From positions 1-64,000 of the forward strand of contig JBCAXE010000002.1 in NCBI GenBank assembly GCA_038534195.1: 64,000 bases of DNA. The letters are read 5' to 3'. Under the pieces are notes generated by a model that saw only the letters and a program-made list of their open reading frames with translations, did no database searches and was not told where the DNA came from. The translations under genes and the position numbers were made by a program. Source of the stretch: JAJFFW01 sp038534195. GTDB lineage: Bacteria > Pseudomonadota > Alphaproteobacteria > Caulobacterales > Parvularculaceae. Below are positions 23,899 through 32,709 of the stretch, piece after piece. The number at the start of each line of letters is the position of its first letter. Within the stretch, counting starts at the first letter, position 1.

Positions 23899-25077
23899 AT
23901 GACCGAACTCCGGACCACTGCGTTTCAATATCTCGACCGCGCGATGGGCGAATTGCGCGCGCTCGGGTTCGCCGCTGAGGACACTGAACCAGCGCCGATC
24001 ATCGCGCTGTTGAAGCAGATTTCCGATCTCGACGAAGATCGCGTCGCCGCGATCGCCCGCACGCTGGATCAGGCCTCGCACTTCAACGATGTCGTGCGTG
24101 AACAGGTCTCCGGCATGACGATCGGCGAGCGATACGAAGGCATCACCACGGGGTTCGATTCCATTCGGGACGACGCCAAATCGCTGGTCGATCAATACGC
24201 CGACGGCAAGATCAACACGATTGAACGTATCCAGAATGTCTGGATGAAAATGACCCGCGGCGACATTGCGAGCCGCTTCAACAAGATCAAGGACCTCTAT
24301 CTCGATGTCGCCGCCGACACGCGCGATCAGGTGGAGCGCGAAACGCGCATTCTTGAGGCTTATCGGGATTTCCGCGGCGCTATGAAACAGTCCGAAGTGA
24401 TGGCCCTTGAAGTCCTGAACAAGGCGGAAGGAAAACTCTCGGCCGCCAAAGAGTATCTGCAAAGCAAAGTCGCGCTCGTCACCAATTACGCGGGCGACGA
24501 CGCCGCGGAGCGCGCGCGCCTGGAGCTCGACCGCGATGAGGCGCTGCGTTCGCTCCAGAAAGAAGAAAAGCGCTATCAGGTGGCGAAGGATCTCTCCGAC
24601 AATATCACCATCGGCTACAATACGTCAGAAGTAATCATGACCCGCCTCGTTCAAACGACGACGGCCAAAGAGCGGGTTTACGCGCAGGCCGTTTCTTTCT
24701 TTGGCACCAATGAGACTGTGCTCACGGCGCTGACAGCCACCTTCACCGGCATGCACGGGCTTCATGAATCCACGCAGACGCTTGAGGCAATGAAGAAGGG
24801 CATCGACGAAAGTCTCGAAACGCTTTCGGAAGTAGGCGGCAAGGTCCACGAGGCCGCCGTCGAAGCGGGGTACGGCCCGACGGTCTCGGCGGCGTCTGTT
24901 AAAATGTTGGTTGAGTCGGTGATCAACTACCAGGAGCGCAGCCAGCAGATCATTCAGGAAATGCGCAAACTTTCCACCGAGAATTCCAACGAAATCCGCG
25001 AAGCGGTGGAAGACGGTAAGCGCCGTCTTGCGCAACTGATTCAGACAGGCGCAACCGTCGCGCTTGAGAAAGCCTGA
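23899..25077 (+). CDS. Predicted helical protein of unknown function, distantly TelA-like
   Basis: A 392-residue soluble, almost wholly helical protein without signal peptide or membrane segment. Long coiled-coil-prone stretches occur at residues about 150-240 and 330-390. The pattern of heptad-like helices and the closing NYQERSQQIIQEMRKLSTENSNEI recall, remotely, the TelA (toxic-anion resistance) family; this is resemblance only. GGGAGA precedes the ATG. It leads a tightly spaced set with the next two genes (10 and 23 bases apart), a grouping I believe recurs in alphaproteobacteria. Confidence 0.7.
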   Translation: MTELRTTAFQYLDRAMGELRALGFAAEDTEPAPIIALLKQISDLDEDRVAAIARTLDQASHFNDVVREQVSGMTIGERYEGITTGFDSIRDDAKSLVDQYADGKINTIERIQNVWMKMTRGDIASRFNKIKDLYLDVAADTRDQVERETRILEAYRDFRGAMKQSEVMALEVLNKAEGKLSAAKEYLQSKVALVTNYAGDDAAERARLELDRDEALRSLQKEEKRYQVAKDLSDNITIGYNTSEVIMTRLVQTTTAKERVYAQAVSFFGTNETVLTALTATFTGMHGLHESTQTLEAMKKGIDESLETLSEVGGKVHEAAVEAGYGPTVSAASVKMLVESVINYQERSQQIIQEMRKLSTENSNEIREAVEDGKRRLAQLIQTGATVALEKA

Positions 25078-25087
25078 TCGCCGGGCG

Positions 25088-26041
25088 ATGAGCGAGACGC
25101 TCGTCACGACCGCCGAGGGCGCGGACGCGCAAAGCTTCGACGATGTCATGCTCGCCATGGATGTCGTCGATACGCTGCGTCACCGCGAGCGCGTCCTCGA
25201 CAAGGAACTCTCCGCCGAGGAGCGTGAGGAAAAACTCGTCGAGCGTCTGCGGGTCATTTATAAAAACCAGGGCATTGACGTTCCCGACCGAATTTTGCGC
25301 GACGGCGTGAAAGCGCTCGAAGAAAAACGCTTCGTCTACGAACCGCCGAAAGGTGGCTTAAACGTCTCCCTCGCCAAATTCTATATCGGCCGCGACCGCT
25401 GGTTAAAGCCGGTCGCGCTCGTCTTCGGTCTCGCTGCGGTCGGTACTGGCGTCTATCATGTTGGCGTCACAGCGCCTGAGGCCGCGCGCGAGCGGGCGGC
25501 GGAAGTGCGGCTTACGCAAACCTTGCCGGCCGAACTTTCAACGGCGCGCGATACGGCCTTGGCGCAAGCGAACACGGACGAGGCGCGCGCCGCCATCGAG
25601 ACCGTCTACCAGGAGGCGGCGTTCGCTGTGCAGAGCGGCGACGGCGCGGCGGGCGAGCGCGCTGTGGAGCGCCTTGGCGATATGGCCTCGCTCCTGTCGC
25701 GCGAACTCACCATTCGGGTCGTCTCGCGCCCTGGCGACATGAGCGGCGTCTTCCGGCTCAATGACGACAACCCTGATGTGCGCAATCACTATTTGATCGT
25801 CGAGGCGATCGACAGCGCGGGCGCGCCGTTCGCCGTTACAGTGACGAGCGAAGAAGATCAGGAAACGCGCAAAGTGACAAAGTGGGGGCTTCGCGTCCCC
25901 GAGGCGGTCTTCAATCGCGTCGCCGCCGACAAGCAGGATGACGCTATTATTCAGGAGGCGGAGGTTGGCGAGAAACCGCAAGGCGCCCTCGCCCCGCAAT
26001 ATACGATTGAGACGTCCGGCGGGGCGATTTTGGACTGGTGA
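25088..26041 (+). CDS. DUF6384-like single-pass membrane protein
   Basis: A 317-residue protein. The first 110 residues are charged and helical (DVVDTLRHRERVLDKELSAEEREEKL, then RLRVIYKNQGIDVPDRIL). One hydrophobic segment, WLKPVALVFGLAAVGTGVYHV, near residues 104-124, would anchor it. After it comes a coiled region and a beta-rich C-terminal domain. Topology predicts the N-terminus in the cytosol and the C-terminus in the periplasm. No enzyme motif is seen. I chose ATG 25088 over a TTG at 25064 inside the previous gene. Function unknown. Confidence 0.7.
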   Translation: MSETLVTTAEGADAQSFDDVMLAMDVVDTLRHRERVLDKELSAEEREEKLVERLRVIYKNQGIDVPDRILRDGVKALEEKRFVYEPPKGGLNVSLAKFYIGRDRWLKPVALVFGLAAVGTGVYHVGVTAPEAARERAAEVRLTQTLPAELSTARDTALAQANTDEARAAIETVYQEAAFAVQSGDGAAGERAVERLGDMASLLSRELTIRVVSRPGDMSGVFRLNDDNPDVRNHYLIVEAIDSAGAPFAVTVTSEEDQETRKVTKWGLRVPEAVFNRVAADKQDDAIIQEAEVGEKPQGALAPQYTIETSGGAILDW

Positions 26042-26064
26042 ACATCGAATATGAGTAGAGACGC

Positions 26065-27591
26065 ATGACCTCAGGCCGCGCCGCCCTCCACCGCCTCGAC
26101 CGCTCGATCGCCGACGCGCGCCGCACCCTTTCCGACGCCAGCAACGCGGCGGCGGTTGACGCGCGCGCGCTTGCGGAGATCGATACGCGTCAGGTCGATG
26201 TCTATCGACGCCTCGCAGATATTCGTCTGGATTTGATCCGCGAGGACGACACCGGCGAATCGCTTGGCGCAGCCGACCGCGAGGCCGAACGGCTGATCGC
26301 GAAACATGACGGCGCGCTCGCCACTTTCGCCGAGCGGCGCGACGCCGCCGAAGCTGAAATTGAACGGCTGGAACGTGATCGGCGCGCCCAGGAAGACGCG
26401 CTTGAAGAAGCGACGGCGGCTCACGACGCCGCGGCTGAACGCACCCACGCGCGGCTCGAACAAGACGCTGACTATCAAGCGCGCGCCGCCGCCGTCGATG
26501 AGGCGGACGCCATCGCCGCCCGCGCTGCGCAAAAACTCGAAGTGGCGCGCGAGACCCGCGCGGAAAAAGGCGCCGCCTATGAACAGGACGCGCTGTTTTC
26601 CTATTTGTGGAAACGCAAATTTGCGACGAAAGATTATCGCGCCTTTCCGCTCTTCGCGGTCCTTGACCGGTGGGTCGCAGGCATCATCAAATATCGCAAC
26701 GCCCAATTAAATTATCGCCGATTATTGGAATTGCCGGAGCGCTTCGGCGAACATGCTGACCGCGTTAACGAGGCGGCTGAAAAAGCGGCGGCGGCGCTTG
26801 AAATGTTTGAACGCGACGCGCTCGAAAAAGACGGTGTCGGCGCCTTGCGCGACGCGGTTAAAGCGGCGCGCGACAAGCTCGATACTTTGGACCAGCAACT
26901 CGCCGAGACCGAAGCGCGCCATGAAACGTTGGTCGCCGAACACGCCGAAGCCGCCGCAGGCAGAAAAGGGCCGCTCGAAGACGCGCGCATGGTGGTCGCC
27001 AAAGCGCTCTCAAAACGCTCCGTGCCGGATTTGAAAATTCTGGCGGCGGAGACAATCGAGCGCGACGACGACCGGCTGGTTGACGAGATTATCAGCCTGA
27101 AGCGCGAACGCATGGAACTTGAAGAAAGCCGCAGCGCTGTGCGCCACGCGCTTGATCGCCACAAACATGTCTTGTCGGAGCTCGAAGATATTCGCCGCCG
27201 CTTCAAGCGCGCTAAATATGACAGCCCCTACTCGGAATTTTCCGGCCGCGACCTTGTGGGTTCGCTTGTGGGCGAGCTTCTTGCGGGAACCCTCGGCGCG
27301 GATGATTTCTGGCGCCGGCTGCGGCGCGCGCAACACACGCGCAAACGCGATTGGGATGACGATTTCAGCGGCATCGGCGGGCGCGAATGGCGCGGCGGCT
27401 TCGGGTTGCCCGACAATTGGGGCGAGACATGGACCGGCGGACGCGAATGGGGTCGCACGACAAAGCGGCGCACCACGCGGCCGGTACGTATTCCGCGCGC
27501 GCCGCGCATGCCGAGATCGCCGCGCCCGCCACGTATCCGTTTTCCACGCACGCGCGGCGGCGGCGGATTCAAAACCGGCGGCGGCTTCTAG
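26065..27591 (+). CDS. Long coiled-coil protein with Arg/Pro-rich, Gly-ending tail
   Basis: A 508-residue protein of unknown function. Residues about 5-170 and 230-390 are continuous coiled coil, very rich in Ala, Glu, Arg and Asp. A short conserved-looking segment (FSYLWKRKFATKDYRAFPLFAVLDRWVAGIIKYRNAQLNYRRL region, about 175-220) interrupts them. The last 75 residues switch to a GREWRGGFG-type Gly/Trp region and then a strongly basic PRAPRMPRSPRPPRIRFPR tail ending GGGGFKTGGGF. No signal peptide. Third gene of the module. Confidence 0.7.
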   Translation: MTSGRAALHRLDRSIADARRTLSDASNAAAVDARALAEIDTRQVDVYRRLADIRLDLIREDDTGESLGAADREAERLIAKHDGALATFAERRDAAEAEIERLERDRRAQEDALEEATAAHDAAAERTHARLEQDADYQARAAAVDEADAIAARAAQKLEVARETRAEKGAAYEQDALFSYLWKRKFATKDYRAFPLFAVLDRWVAGIIKYRNAQLNYRRLLELPERFGEHADRVNEAAEKAAAALEMFERDALEKDGVGALRDAVKAARDKLDTLDQQLAETEARHETLVAEHAEAAAGRKGPLEDARMVVAKALSKRSVPDLKILAAETIERDDDRLVDEIISLKRERMELEESRSAVRHALDRHKHVLSELEDIRRRFKRAKYDSPYSEFSGRDLVGSLVGELLAGTLGADDFWRRLRRAQHTRKRDWDDDFSGIGGREWRGGFGLPDNWGETWTGGREWGRTTKRRTTRPVRIPRAPRMPRSPRPPRIRFPRTRGGGGFKTGGGF

Positions 27592-27686
27592 TTTCCCGTC
27601 GCGTGCGGAACATCCCCGGTAACAAATCGGTTAGATTTTAATGGTAATCGCCTCGCGTCTTTAATTTACGTGAGGATCAAATCCCG

Positions 27687-28013
27687 ATGGCGAAGAAAAA
27701 AGTCTCTGCAAAGAAGACGGTGATCAAGAAAACACCGGCGGCGAAAAAGCGAAAAGCGCCCGCTAAAAAACCAGCGGCGAAACGGTCGGTCGCCAAAAAA
27801 GCCGACCGCGATATCGAAAAGGCGTATACGACGAAACAGTTCGTCTCAAAGCTGCGCCGTCTCGCTGACTCTCTCGAAAAGGGCAAGAACTTTAATATTC
27901 AGGTCGCCGGCGAGCGTCTCCACATTCCGAACGACGCCAAATTCAACATCGAACACGAACGCGGCGGCGGCGAGCAGGAAGTGGAATTCCAGATCAAGTG
28001 GAAAGCCGCTTAA
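27687..28013 (+). CDS. Amphi-Trp domain protein with histone H1-like Lys/Ala tail
   Basis: A 108-residue protein. Residues 1-48 are a Lys/Ala/Pro-rich, H1-like segment (repeated KKA, AKK and PAAKK units) expected to bind DNA or RNA. Residues about 50-108 (TTKQFVSKLRRLADSLEKG... EVEFQIKWKAA) match the amphi-Trp domain with its closing IKWK strand. Such domains are small and uncharacterised. TGAGGATC precedes the ATG. It is followed by its own terminator, so it forms a separate unit from the module 95 bases upstream or its final gene. Confidence 0.8.
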   Translation: MAKKKVSAKKTVIKKTPAAKKRKAPAKKPAAKRSVAKKADRDIEKAYTTKQFVSKLRRLADSLEKGKNFNIQVAGERLHIPNDAKFNIEHERGGGEQEVEFQIKWKAA

Positions 28014-28051
28014 TCCTTCTATAGTTGCGTATCAGAATTGTTGCGTAGGCG

Positions 28052-28097
28052 AAGGCCGCGACCGGGCGTTAAGACCCGGCGCGGCCTTTGCTTTTTT
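28052..28097 (+). terminator. Rho-independent terminator after the amphi-Trp gene
   Basis: Outer stem AAGGCCGCG (28052-28060) and CGCGGCCTT (28080-28088) encloses CCGGG-N8-CCCGG, followed by TGCTTTTTT. A long GC-rich hairpin with a T-run. Confidence 0.88.
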
Positions 28098-28162
28098 CAC
28101 TGCTATTTTCAGTGGCCGGCACGCAGGCGCGGACGTATTTTTTGCCCAAAAGGAGCGCGTCC

Positions 28163-28612
28163 ATGTCACAATATGAAATGATCCAGAAGCAAATGGCGGA
28201 GATCGTACCGTTCGCCAAATATATTGGCGTTGAAGTCACGCATGTGGGGCCCGGCGAAGGGGCGGCCGAACTACCCGAAACGCCGACGACCGTCAATCAC
28301 ATCGCGAGCCAACATGCCGGCGCGCTGTTCACGGTGGGCGAAGCGGCGTCGGGCGCGGCGCTTTCTGGCGTTTTCGCCGACCGCTTGCTCGCAGTCAGGC
28401 CGGTGGCGGCGGAGGCGAAGATTGCTTACAAAAAGATCGCCCGCGGAAAAATCACGGCCACCGCCAAAGCGTCGGCGCCCGCCGCCGAGATCATCGAAAA
28501 ATTCGAAGCCGAGGGTAAAATCGCTTTCGACGTCAATGTCTCGCTGAAAGATCAAAACGACCTGGAAGTCGCGACAATGACGGTCGCGTGGCATGTGAAG
28601 TCTTTGAGTTAA
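28163..28612 (+). CDS. DUF4442-type hotdog-fold thioesterase-like protein
   Basis: A 149-residue hotdog-fold protein. Seen: GVEVTHVGPGEGAAELPETPTTVNHIASQHAGALFTVGEAASGAAL, the central helix and turn of PaaI/DUF4442 thioesterases, in which the asparagine-histidine and glutamate residues sit near the active site. It likely hydrolyses an acyl-CoA, substrate unknown. AGGAGCG precedes ATG 28163; an upstream start at 28088 would read through the terminator T-run. Confidence 0.8.
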   Translation: MSQYEMIQKQMAEIVPFAKYIGVEVTHVGPGEGAAELPETPTTVNHIASQHAGALFTVGEAASGAALSGVFADRLLAVRPVAAEAKIAYKKIARGKITATAKASAPAAEIIEKFEAEGKIAFDVNVSLKDQNDLEVATMTVAWHVKSLS

Positions 28613-28747
28613 TCCGATACAGGGCGCGGCCCGCCGCCGGGGCGCAACCACCGCCAGGGACCCTAATGGCGATGTTAGATTTTCCGGGTTGACACAAGGG
28701 CGCCAAAAGCCTTCTACCGGGCCTTCGATACGTGGAGGCACTACGCC

Positions 28748-29773
28748 ATGGAAATCAATGTCGCGCTCGTTGGCGCTACCGGCAATGTCGGCCAGGAAAT
28801 GCTGGCGATCATGGCGGAACGCCTGTTGCCGGTGAAGGACGTCTTCGCCCTCGCTTCGCGCCAGTCAATCAGCCGGGAGGTTTCCTACGGCGACAAGACC
28901 CTCGTCTGCGAGGATCTTACCACGTTTGATTTTTCAAAAGTCGATATTGCGCTTTTCGCGGCGGGCGGATCGGTGGCGAAGGAATGGGCGCCGAAGGCTG
29001 CCGCGGCCGGCGCCGTCGTCATCGACAATTCTTCTCACTTTCGCATGGACCCGGACGTGCCGCTCATTGTTCCGGAGGTGAATGCGGACGCCGTTGCGGG
29101 TTTCGCCAAGAAAAACATTATCGCCAACCCAAACTGCTCGACGGCGCAACTTGTCGTGGCGTTGAAACCCCTTCATGACGCGGCGACAATCAAGCGCGTC
29201 GTCGTCTCCACGTATCAGTCAACCTCCGGCGCGGGCCGCGAGGCCATGGATGAGCTTTTCAATCAGACGAAAGGCATTTTCGTCAACGACACGCCGGAAC
29301 CAAAAAGCTTCACCAAGCAAATCGCGTTCAATATTATTCCGCACATTGACGTCTTCATGGAAGACGGCTTCACAAAAGAAGAATGGAAAATGACGGCGGA
29401 GACAAAGAAAATCCTTGATCCAAAGATCAAGTTGACCGCCACATGCGTGCGCGTGCCGACCTTTGTGGGCCATGCTGAAGCGGTGAATGTGGAGTTTGAA
29501 AAACCGCTATCCGATGAGGAGGCGCACGAGATCATGCGCGAAGCGCCGGGACTTCTTGTTGTCGATAAGCGTGAAGACGGCGGCTACGTCACGCCCGTGG
29601 AATGCGTCGGCGACTTCGCAACATTTGTCAGCCGCATGCGCGTGGACCCGACGGTCGACAACGGCCTCGCTTTCTGGTGCGTTTCCGACAATCTGCGTAA
29701 AGGCGCGGCGTTGAACGCCGTGCAAATCGCTGAACTCCTGATCAATCGCGGCCTGTTGAAGAAAGCGGCTTGA
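28748..29773 (+). CDS. asd: Aspartate-semialdehyde dehydrogenase
   Basis: Reduces aspartyl-4-phosphate to aspartate semialdehyde with NADPH, the branch point to lysine, diaminopimelate, threonine and methionine. N-terminal Rossmann motif NVALVGATGNVGQEML; catalytic cysteine in IIANPNCSTAQLVVAL; SGAGREAMDEL follows. Length 341 is complete. GTGGAGG lies 10 bases before ATG. A TTGACA (28690-28695) may be the -35 box of its promoter. Confidence 0.95.
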   Translation: MEINVALVGATGNVGQEMLAIMAERLLPVKDVFALASRQSISREVSYGDKTLVCEDLTTFDFSKVDIALFAAGGSVAKEWAPKAAAAGAVVIDNSSHFRMDPDVPLIVPEVNADAVAGFAKKNIIANPNCSTAQLVVALKPLHDAATIKRVVVSTYQSTSGAGREAMDELFNQTKGIFVNDTPEPKSFTKQIAFNIIPHIDVFMEDGFTKEEWKMTAETKKILDPKIKLTATCVRVPTFVGHAEAVNVEFEKPLSDEEAHEIMREAPGLLVVDKREDGGYVTPVECVGDFATFVSRMRVDPTVDNGLAFWCVSDNLRKGAALNAVQIAELLINRGLLKKAA

Positions 29774-29837
29774 ACCCCGCACATAAACGGCCGACCGCCG
29801 CGATATTGGGACAAAATAACCGCACGCGAGGTGCGCG

Positions 29838-30767
29838 ATGGCGACGAGACCTGAGAGTGTAAGAACGCCGGCGCAGGAGGCGACGCACCTCGGCCTGTTG
29901 ACGGCTGTGGGGGCCTATACGCTGTGGGGGCTCTTCCCGCTGTTTCTGAAGCTCCTCGATGCAGTATCCGCAACAGAAATCCTCGGCCATCGGATCGTTT
30001 GGGCGGTCCCGTTCGGCGCGCTTCTCATCAGCGCGCGCGGCCAGTGGCCGGAAATACGGAAGATTTTTTCCTCGCCGCGCGTGCTGGCGCTCCTCGCTGT
30101 CAGCGCGCTTGTGATCGCGGTGAATTGGTTGATCTACGTCTGGGCCGTGGGCGCTGATCGCGTTCTCGAGGCGAGTCTCGGTTATTACATCAACCCGCTG
30201 ATGAACGTCGCTGCTGGCGTTGTTCTGCTCGGCGACCAATTACGGCGCTTACAAATTGTCGCTGTCGTCCTCGCCGCAATCGGAGTTATTGTTTTGACCG
30301 TCGGCGGCGGCGTCTTCCCGTGGGTCTCTTTCGTCCTCGCCGTTTCGTTCACCGCATACGGATTTATCCGTAAAACCGTCGATGCAGGCGCGATGCCCGG
30401 GCTATTCACAGAGGTCGTGTTGTTGGCGCCGCTCGCGATCACCTATTTATTCTGGATCGCAGGGCGCGGCGAAAGCATGTTTGCAACGGGCGATCTCGGC
30501 CTGACAGGTCTTCTAATCCTCGCCGGTCCCGTGACGGTTGTCCCGCTCCTCTTGTTTGCGCTTGCGGCGCGGCGGCTGACGCTCACCACCCTCGGATTCA
30601 TTCAGTATATCGGCCCGACCTTGCAGTTCTTGCTGGGGCTCGCCTATGGCGAGCCGTTCACCGTCTATCACGCGATCTGTTTCGGCCTGATCTGGACCGC
30701 GCTCGCTGTGTTCAGCTTCGACGCTTATCGCCGGTCTAAAGCGGAAGGAGCCGCAAACGCAGCCTAA
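29838..30767 (+). CDS. rarD: RarD-type EamA-family transporter
   Basis: A 309-residue inner-membrane protein with about ten hydrophobic segments and a single long EamA-like duplication. LTAVGAYTLWGLFPLFLKLLDAVSATEILGHRIVWAVPF at the N-terminus, NWLIYVWAVGADRVLEASLGYYINPL and FIQYIGPTLQFLLGL are typical of RarD. The physiological substrate of RarD is not established. GAGGTGCGCG precedes the ATG. Followed immediately by a convergent thioesterase gene. Confidence 0.88.
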   Translation: MATRPESVRTPAQEATHLGLLTAVGAYTLWGLFPLFLKLLDAVSATEILGHRIVWAVPFGALLISARGQWPEIRKIFSSPRVLALLAVSALVIAVNWLIYVWAVGADRVLEASLGYYINPLMNVAAGVVLLGDQLRRLQIVAVVLAAIGVIVLTVGGGVFPWVSFVLAVSFTAYGFIRKTVDAGAMPGLFTEVVLLAPLAITYLFWIAGRGESMFATGDLGLTGLLILAGPVTVVPLLLFALAARRLTLTTLGFIQYIGPTLQFLLGLAYGEPFTVYHAICFGLIWTALAVFSFDAYRRSKAEGAANAA

Positions 30768-30768
30768 T

Positions 30769-31206
30769 TTATGCGGGCTTGAAGCGCTTAAGCGTGCCGG
30801 AAAAACTTAAAAGCGCCCGTCCCCCCGTCGTCACGACGCCGCGCGCGAACAGAAGGCTGCCGGTTGTCTTCAAAGCATCGCCGGTCGCCTCGATAAAATC
30901 GCCGACCTCGCCCGCGCCCACAAATTCCGAATTCAGGGTGACAGTGGCGCCTCTCAACGGGCCATCGAGTTTGCGCCGGCAGATGTCCCAGAGCGCCATA
31001 TCGGCCAGCGTTAAGAGCGCGCCGCCATGAACGACGCCGTTCAGATTAGCGTGGTGAGTCTGCGCATAAAAACCAACGCCAGGCGTTTCGGGCTCTTCGC
31101 GAAAATAAAAGGGCCCGGCGTGACCGCTGAAGGTTTCCAGATGGGGCTGCAGTAACCAGCCGTCGCGGCCCGGCGAACTGTTCGGCGCTTTTGGATTATC
31201 AGTCAT
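30769..31206 (-). CDS. PaaI-family hotdog thioesterase
   Basis: A 145-residue acyl-CoA thioesterase-like hotdog protein. Seen: AQTHHANLNGVVHGGALLTLADMALWDICRR, with HxNxxGxxHGG, the classical PaaI active-site pattern, and GDFIEATGDALKTTGSLLFARGVV. Likely acts on short- or medium-chain or aromatic acyl-CoA in the cytosol. Divergent from the hydrolase at 31311. Confidence 0.87.
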   Translation of the reverse strand: MTDNPKAPNSSPGRDGWLLQPHLETFSGHAGPFYFREEPETPGVGFYAQTHHANLNGVVHGGALLTLADMALWDICRRKLDGPLRGATVTLNSEFVGAGEVGDFIEATGDALKTTGSLLFARGVVTTGGRALLSFSGTLKRFKPA

Positions 31207-31310
31207 CGCCTAGCGATAGGCGAATTCGCCGGCGCCGAAAAGCGCAGGCGGCAGCAATCCTGTTGCATGCCGCCCTTGCGTTTGCACCGCGCGCTTTGCA
31301 TGCTCATGCC

Positions 31311-32273
31311 ATGACAGATTTTCCTGATCCCACATTCGTTGACGTCGGCGGCGTCCGGCTCGCAGTTTATGAAGCGGGCGACCCCGCCTCGGCGGCGCCG
31401 CCCGTCATTCTTGTCCATGGCTGGCCGGAAATGGCCCACTCCTGGAAACATCAGATGCGCGCCCTCGCCGACGCCGGCTTTCGCGTGATCGCCCCTGACC
31501 TCAAAGGCTTCGGCCGATCCGACGCGCCGAAGGATGTTGCGCAATATGATATTCGTCATATGACGGACGACCTGATCGGTCTTCTCGATGCGCTCAAGAT
31601 CGAAAAAGCGATCTTTTGCGGACATGATTGGGGCGGCGTCATCGTCTGGCCGCTCGCGCACATGCACCGCGAACGCGTGGCGGGCGTCATCGGCGTCTGC
31701 ACCGCGCATTATCCGCCGCTCGCGATTCCGGAGATTGAGAAAATCCGGGCGAACCGCGGCGACCGGCACTATATCGTCGCGTTTAATGATGACCCGTCCG
31801 TGGAAGATGTCTTTTCCGGAGAGGAAGAAAAGTTCTTCTGCGTCATGTTTCAGCGAGCGCCGAAGCGCGCCGTGCTCGAACAGCTGGGCGATCGCCTATT
31901 CGATATTGTGGGGCGCATCAAACACGGGCCGACGCCGGAGCTTGGCGGCCAGGTGATGGGCGGCGATGATCTTGCACTCTATGTGGAGGCTTACAAAAAG
32001 TCCGGATTTCACGGCGGGATCAATCTTTACCGCAACATCGATCGAAACCATGAACTCTTGAGGGACGCTGACGCCACAATCTCAGCGCCCGCGCTCTGGG
32101 TCGGCGCCGAAGACGACATCTTCTTGCCGGTCGAATATGCAAAACGCATGGATGAATGGGTCCCGGATCTGGAACGCCACATTATCCCCGACAGCGGACA
32201 CTGGCTGATGTGGGAACAGCCAGAAGCCCTCAATATGCGGATGATTGACTGGCTGACACGGCGTTTCCGCTAG
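31311..32273 (+). CDS. Epoxide-hydrolase-like alpha/beta hydrolase
   Basis: A 320-residue alpha/beta-hydrolase. Seen: VILVHGWPEMAHSWKHQM (oxyanion HG), nucleophile Asp in FCGHDWGGVIVW, cap domain, and catalytic His in IIPDSGHWLMWEQPE. The GHDWGG nucleophile elbow with Asp is typical of epoxide hydrolases and haloalkane/fluoroacetate dehalogenases; the HGWPE motif favours epoxide hydrolase. The ATG at 31311 starts the conserved part; an in-frame ATG-containing extension back to 31191 is not needed. Confidence 0.83.
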   Translation: MTDFPDPTFVDVGGVRLAVYEAGDPASAAPPVILVHGWPEMAHSWKHQMRALADAGFRVIAPDLKGFGRSDAPKDVAQYDIRHMTDDLIGLLDALKIEKAIFCGHDWGGVIVWPLAHMHRERVAGVIGVCTAHYPPLAIPEIEKIRANRGDRHYIVAFNDDPSVEDVFSGEEEKFFCVMFQRAPKRAVLEQLGDRLFDIVGRIKHGPTPELGGQVMGGDDLALYVEAYKKSGFHGGINLYRNIDRNHELLRDADATISAPALWVGAEDDIFLPVEYAKRMDEWVPDLERHIIPDSGHWLMWEQPEALNMRMIDWLTRRFR

Positions 32274-32399
32274 CCATCTCTAAAATTTATCGCAAAAGAT
32301 GCGCCTTGTTTTCGACAAAATTGGGCGTCGCCTTCAAAGAAATTCTCAAGATTCGCCTGCACGCTACGCCCATAACCGGACCAAAAACCGGAGGGCGGA

Positions 32400-32708
32400 A
32401 TGCAAGTGGAGCAAGCGATCGCTTCGGCGATCATGGCGATGCACGACCCGGCGGCAGTGGCGGCGCCGCACGCTGGCCAGCCATTAGTCGCGTTCAGGAC
32501 GGAGTTTCCGGCAGCGGAAACGCAAGAGGCGAACAGGATGTTCAATCTGGGCGGCCAGTCTCTTCGTTTCACTGCGGAGGGGCGGACGAGCACGGCGGAC
32601 AGTGCTGCGCTGCGGCGATATTCATCGGAATGCGCGCATCTCGCGAAGGTGCATCCCGGTTATCCGCAACCGGCGTTCGTCACCTTTCGCCTGCATGTGT
32701 CGCTATAA
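32400..32708 (+). CDS. Small hypothetical protein
   Basis: A 102-residue reading frame preceded by GGAGGGCGG just before ATG. The protein (AFRTEFPAAETQEANRMFNLGGQS... VTFRLHVSL) has no recognised domain, signal or membrane segment. It stops one base before the convergent serine hydrolase gene. A longer overlapping plus-strand frame (32306-32713) has no better support. The gene is plausible on its ribosome binding site only. Confidence 0.45.
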   Translation: MQVEQAIASAIMAMHDPAAVAAPHAGQPLVAFRTEFPAAETQEANRMFNLGGQSLRFTAEGRTSTADSAALRRYSSECAHLAKVHPGYPQPAFVTFRLHVSL

Positions 32709-32709
32709 T

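Noticed and set aside
26071..26706. Long minus-strand frames opposite the coiled-coil gene
   Set aside because: The GC-rich periodic codons of a coiled coil yield open antisense frames; the translations lack structure.
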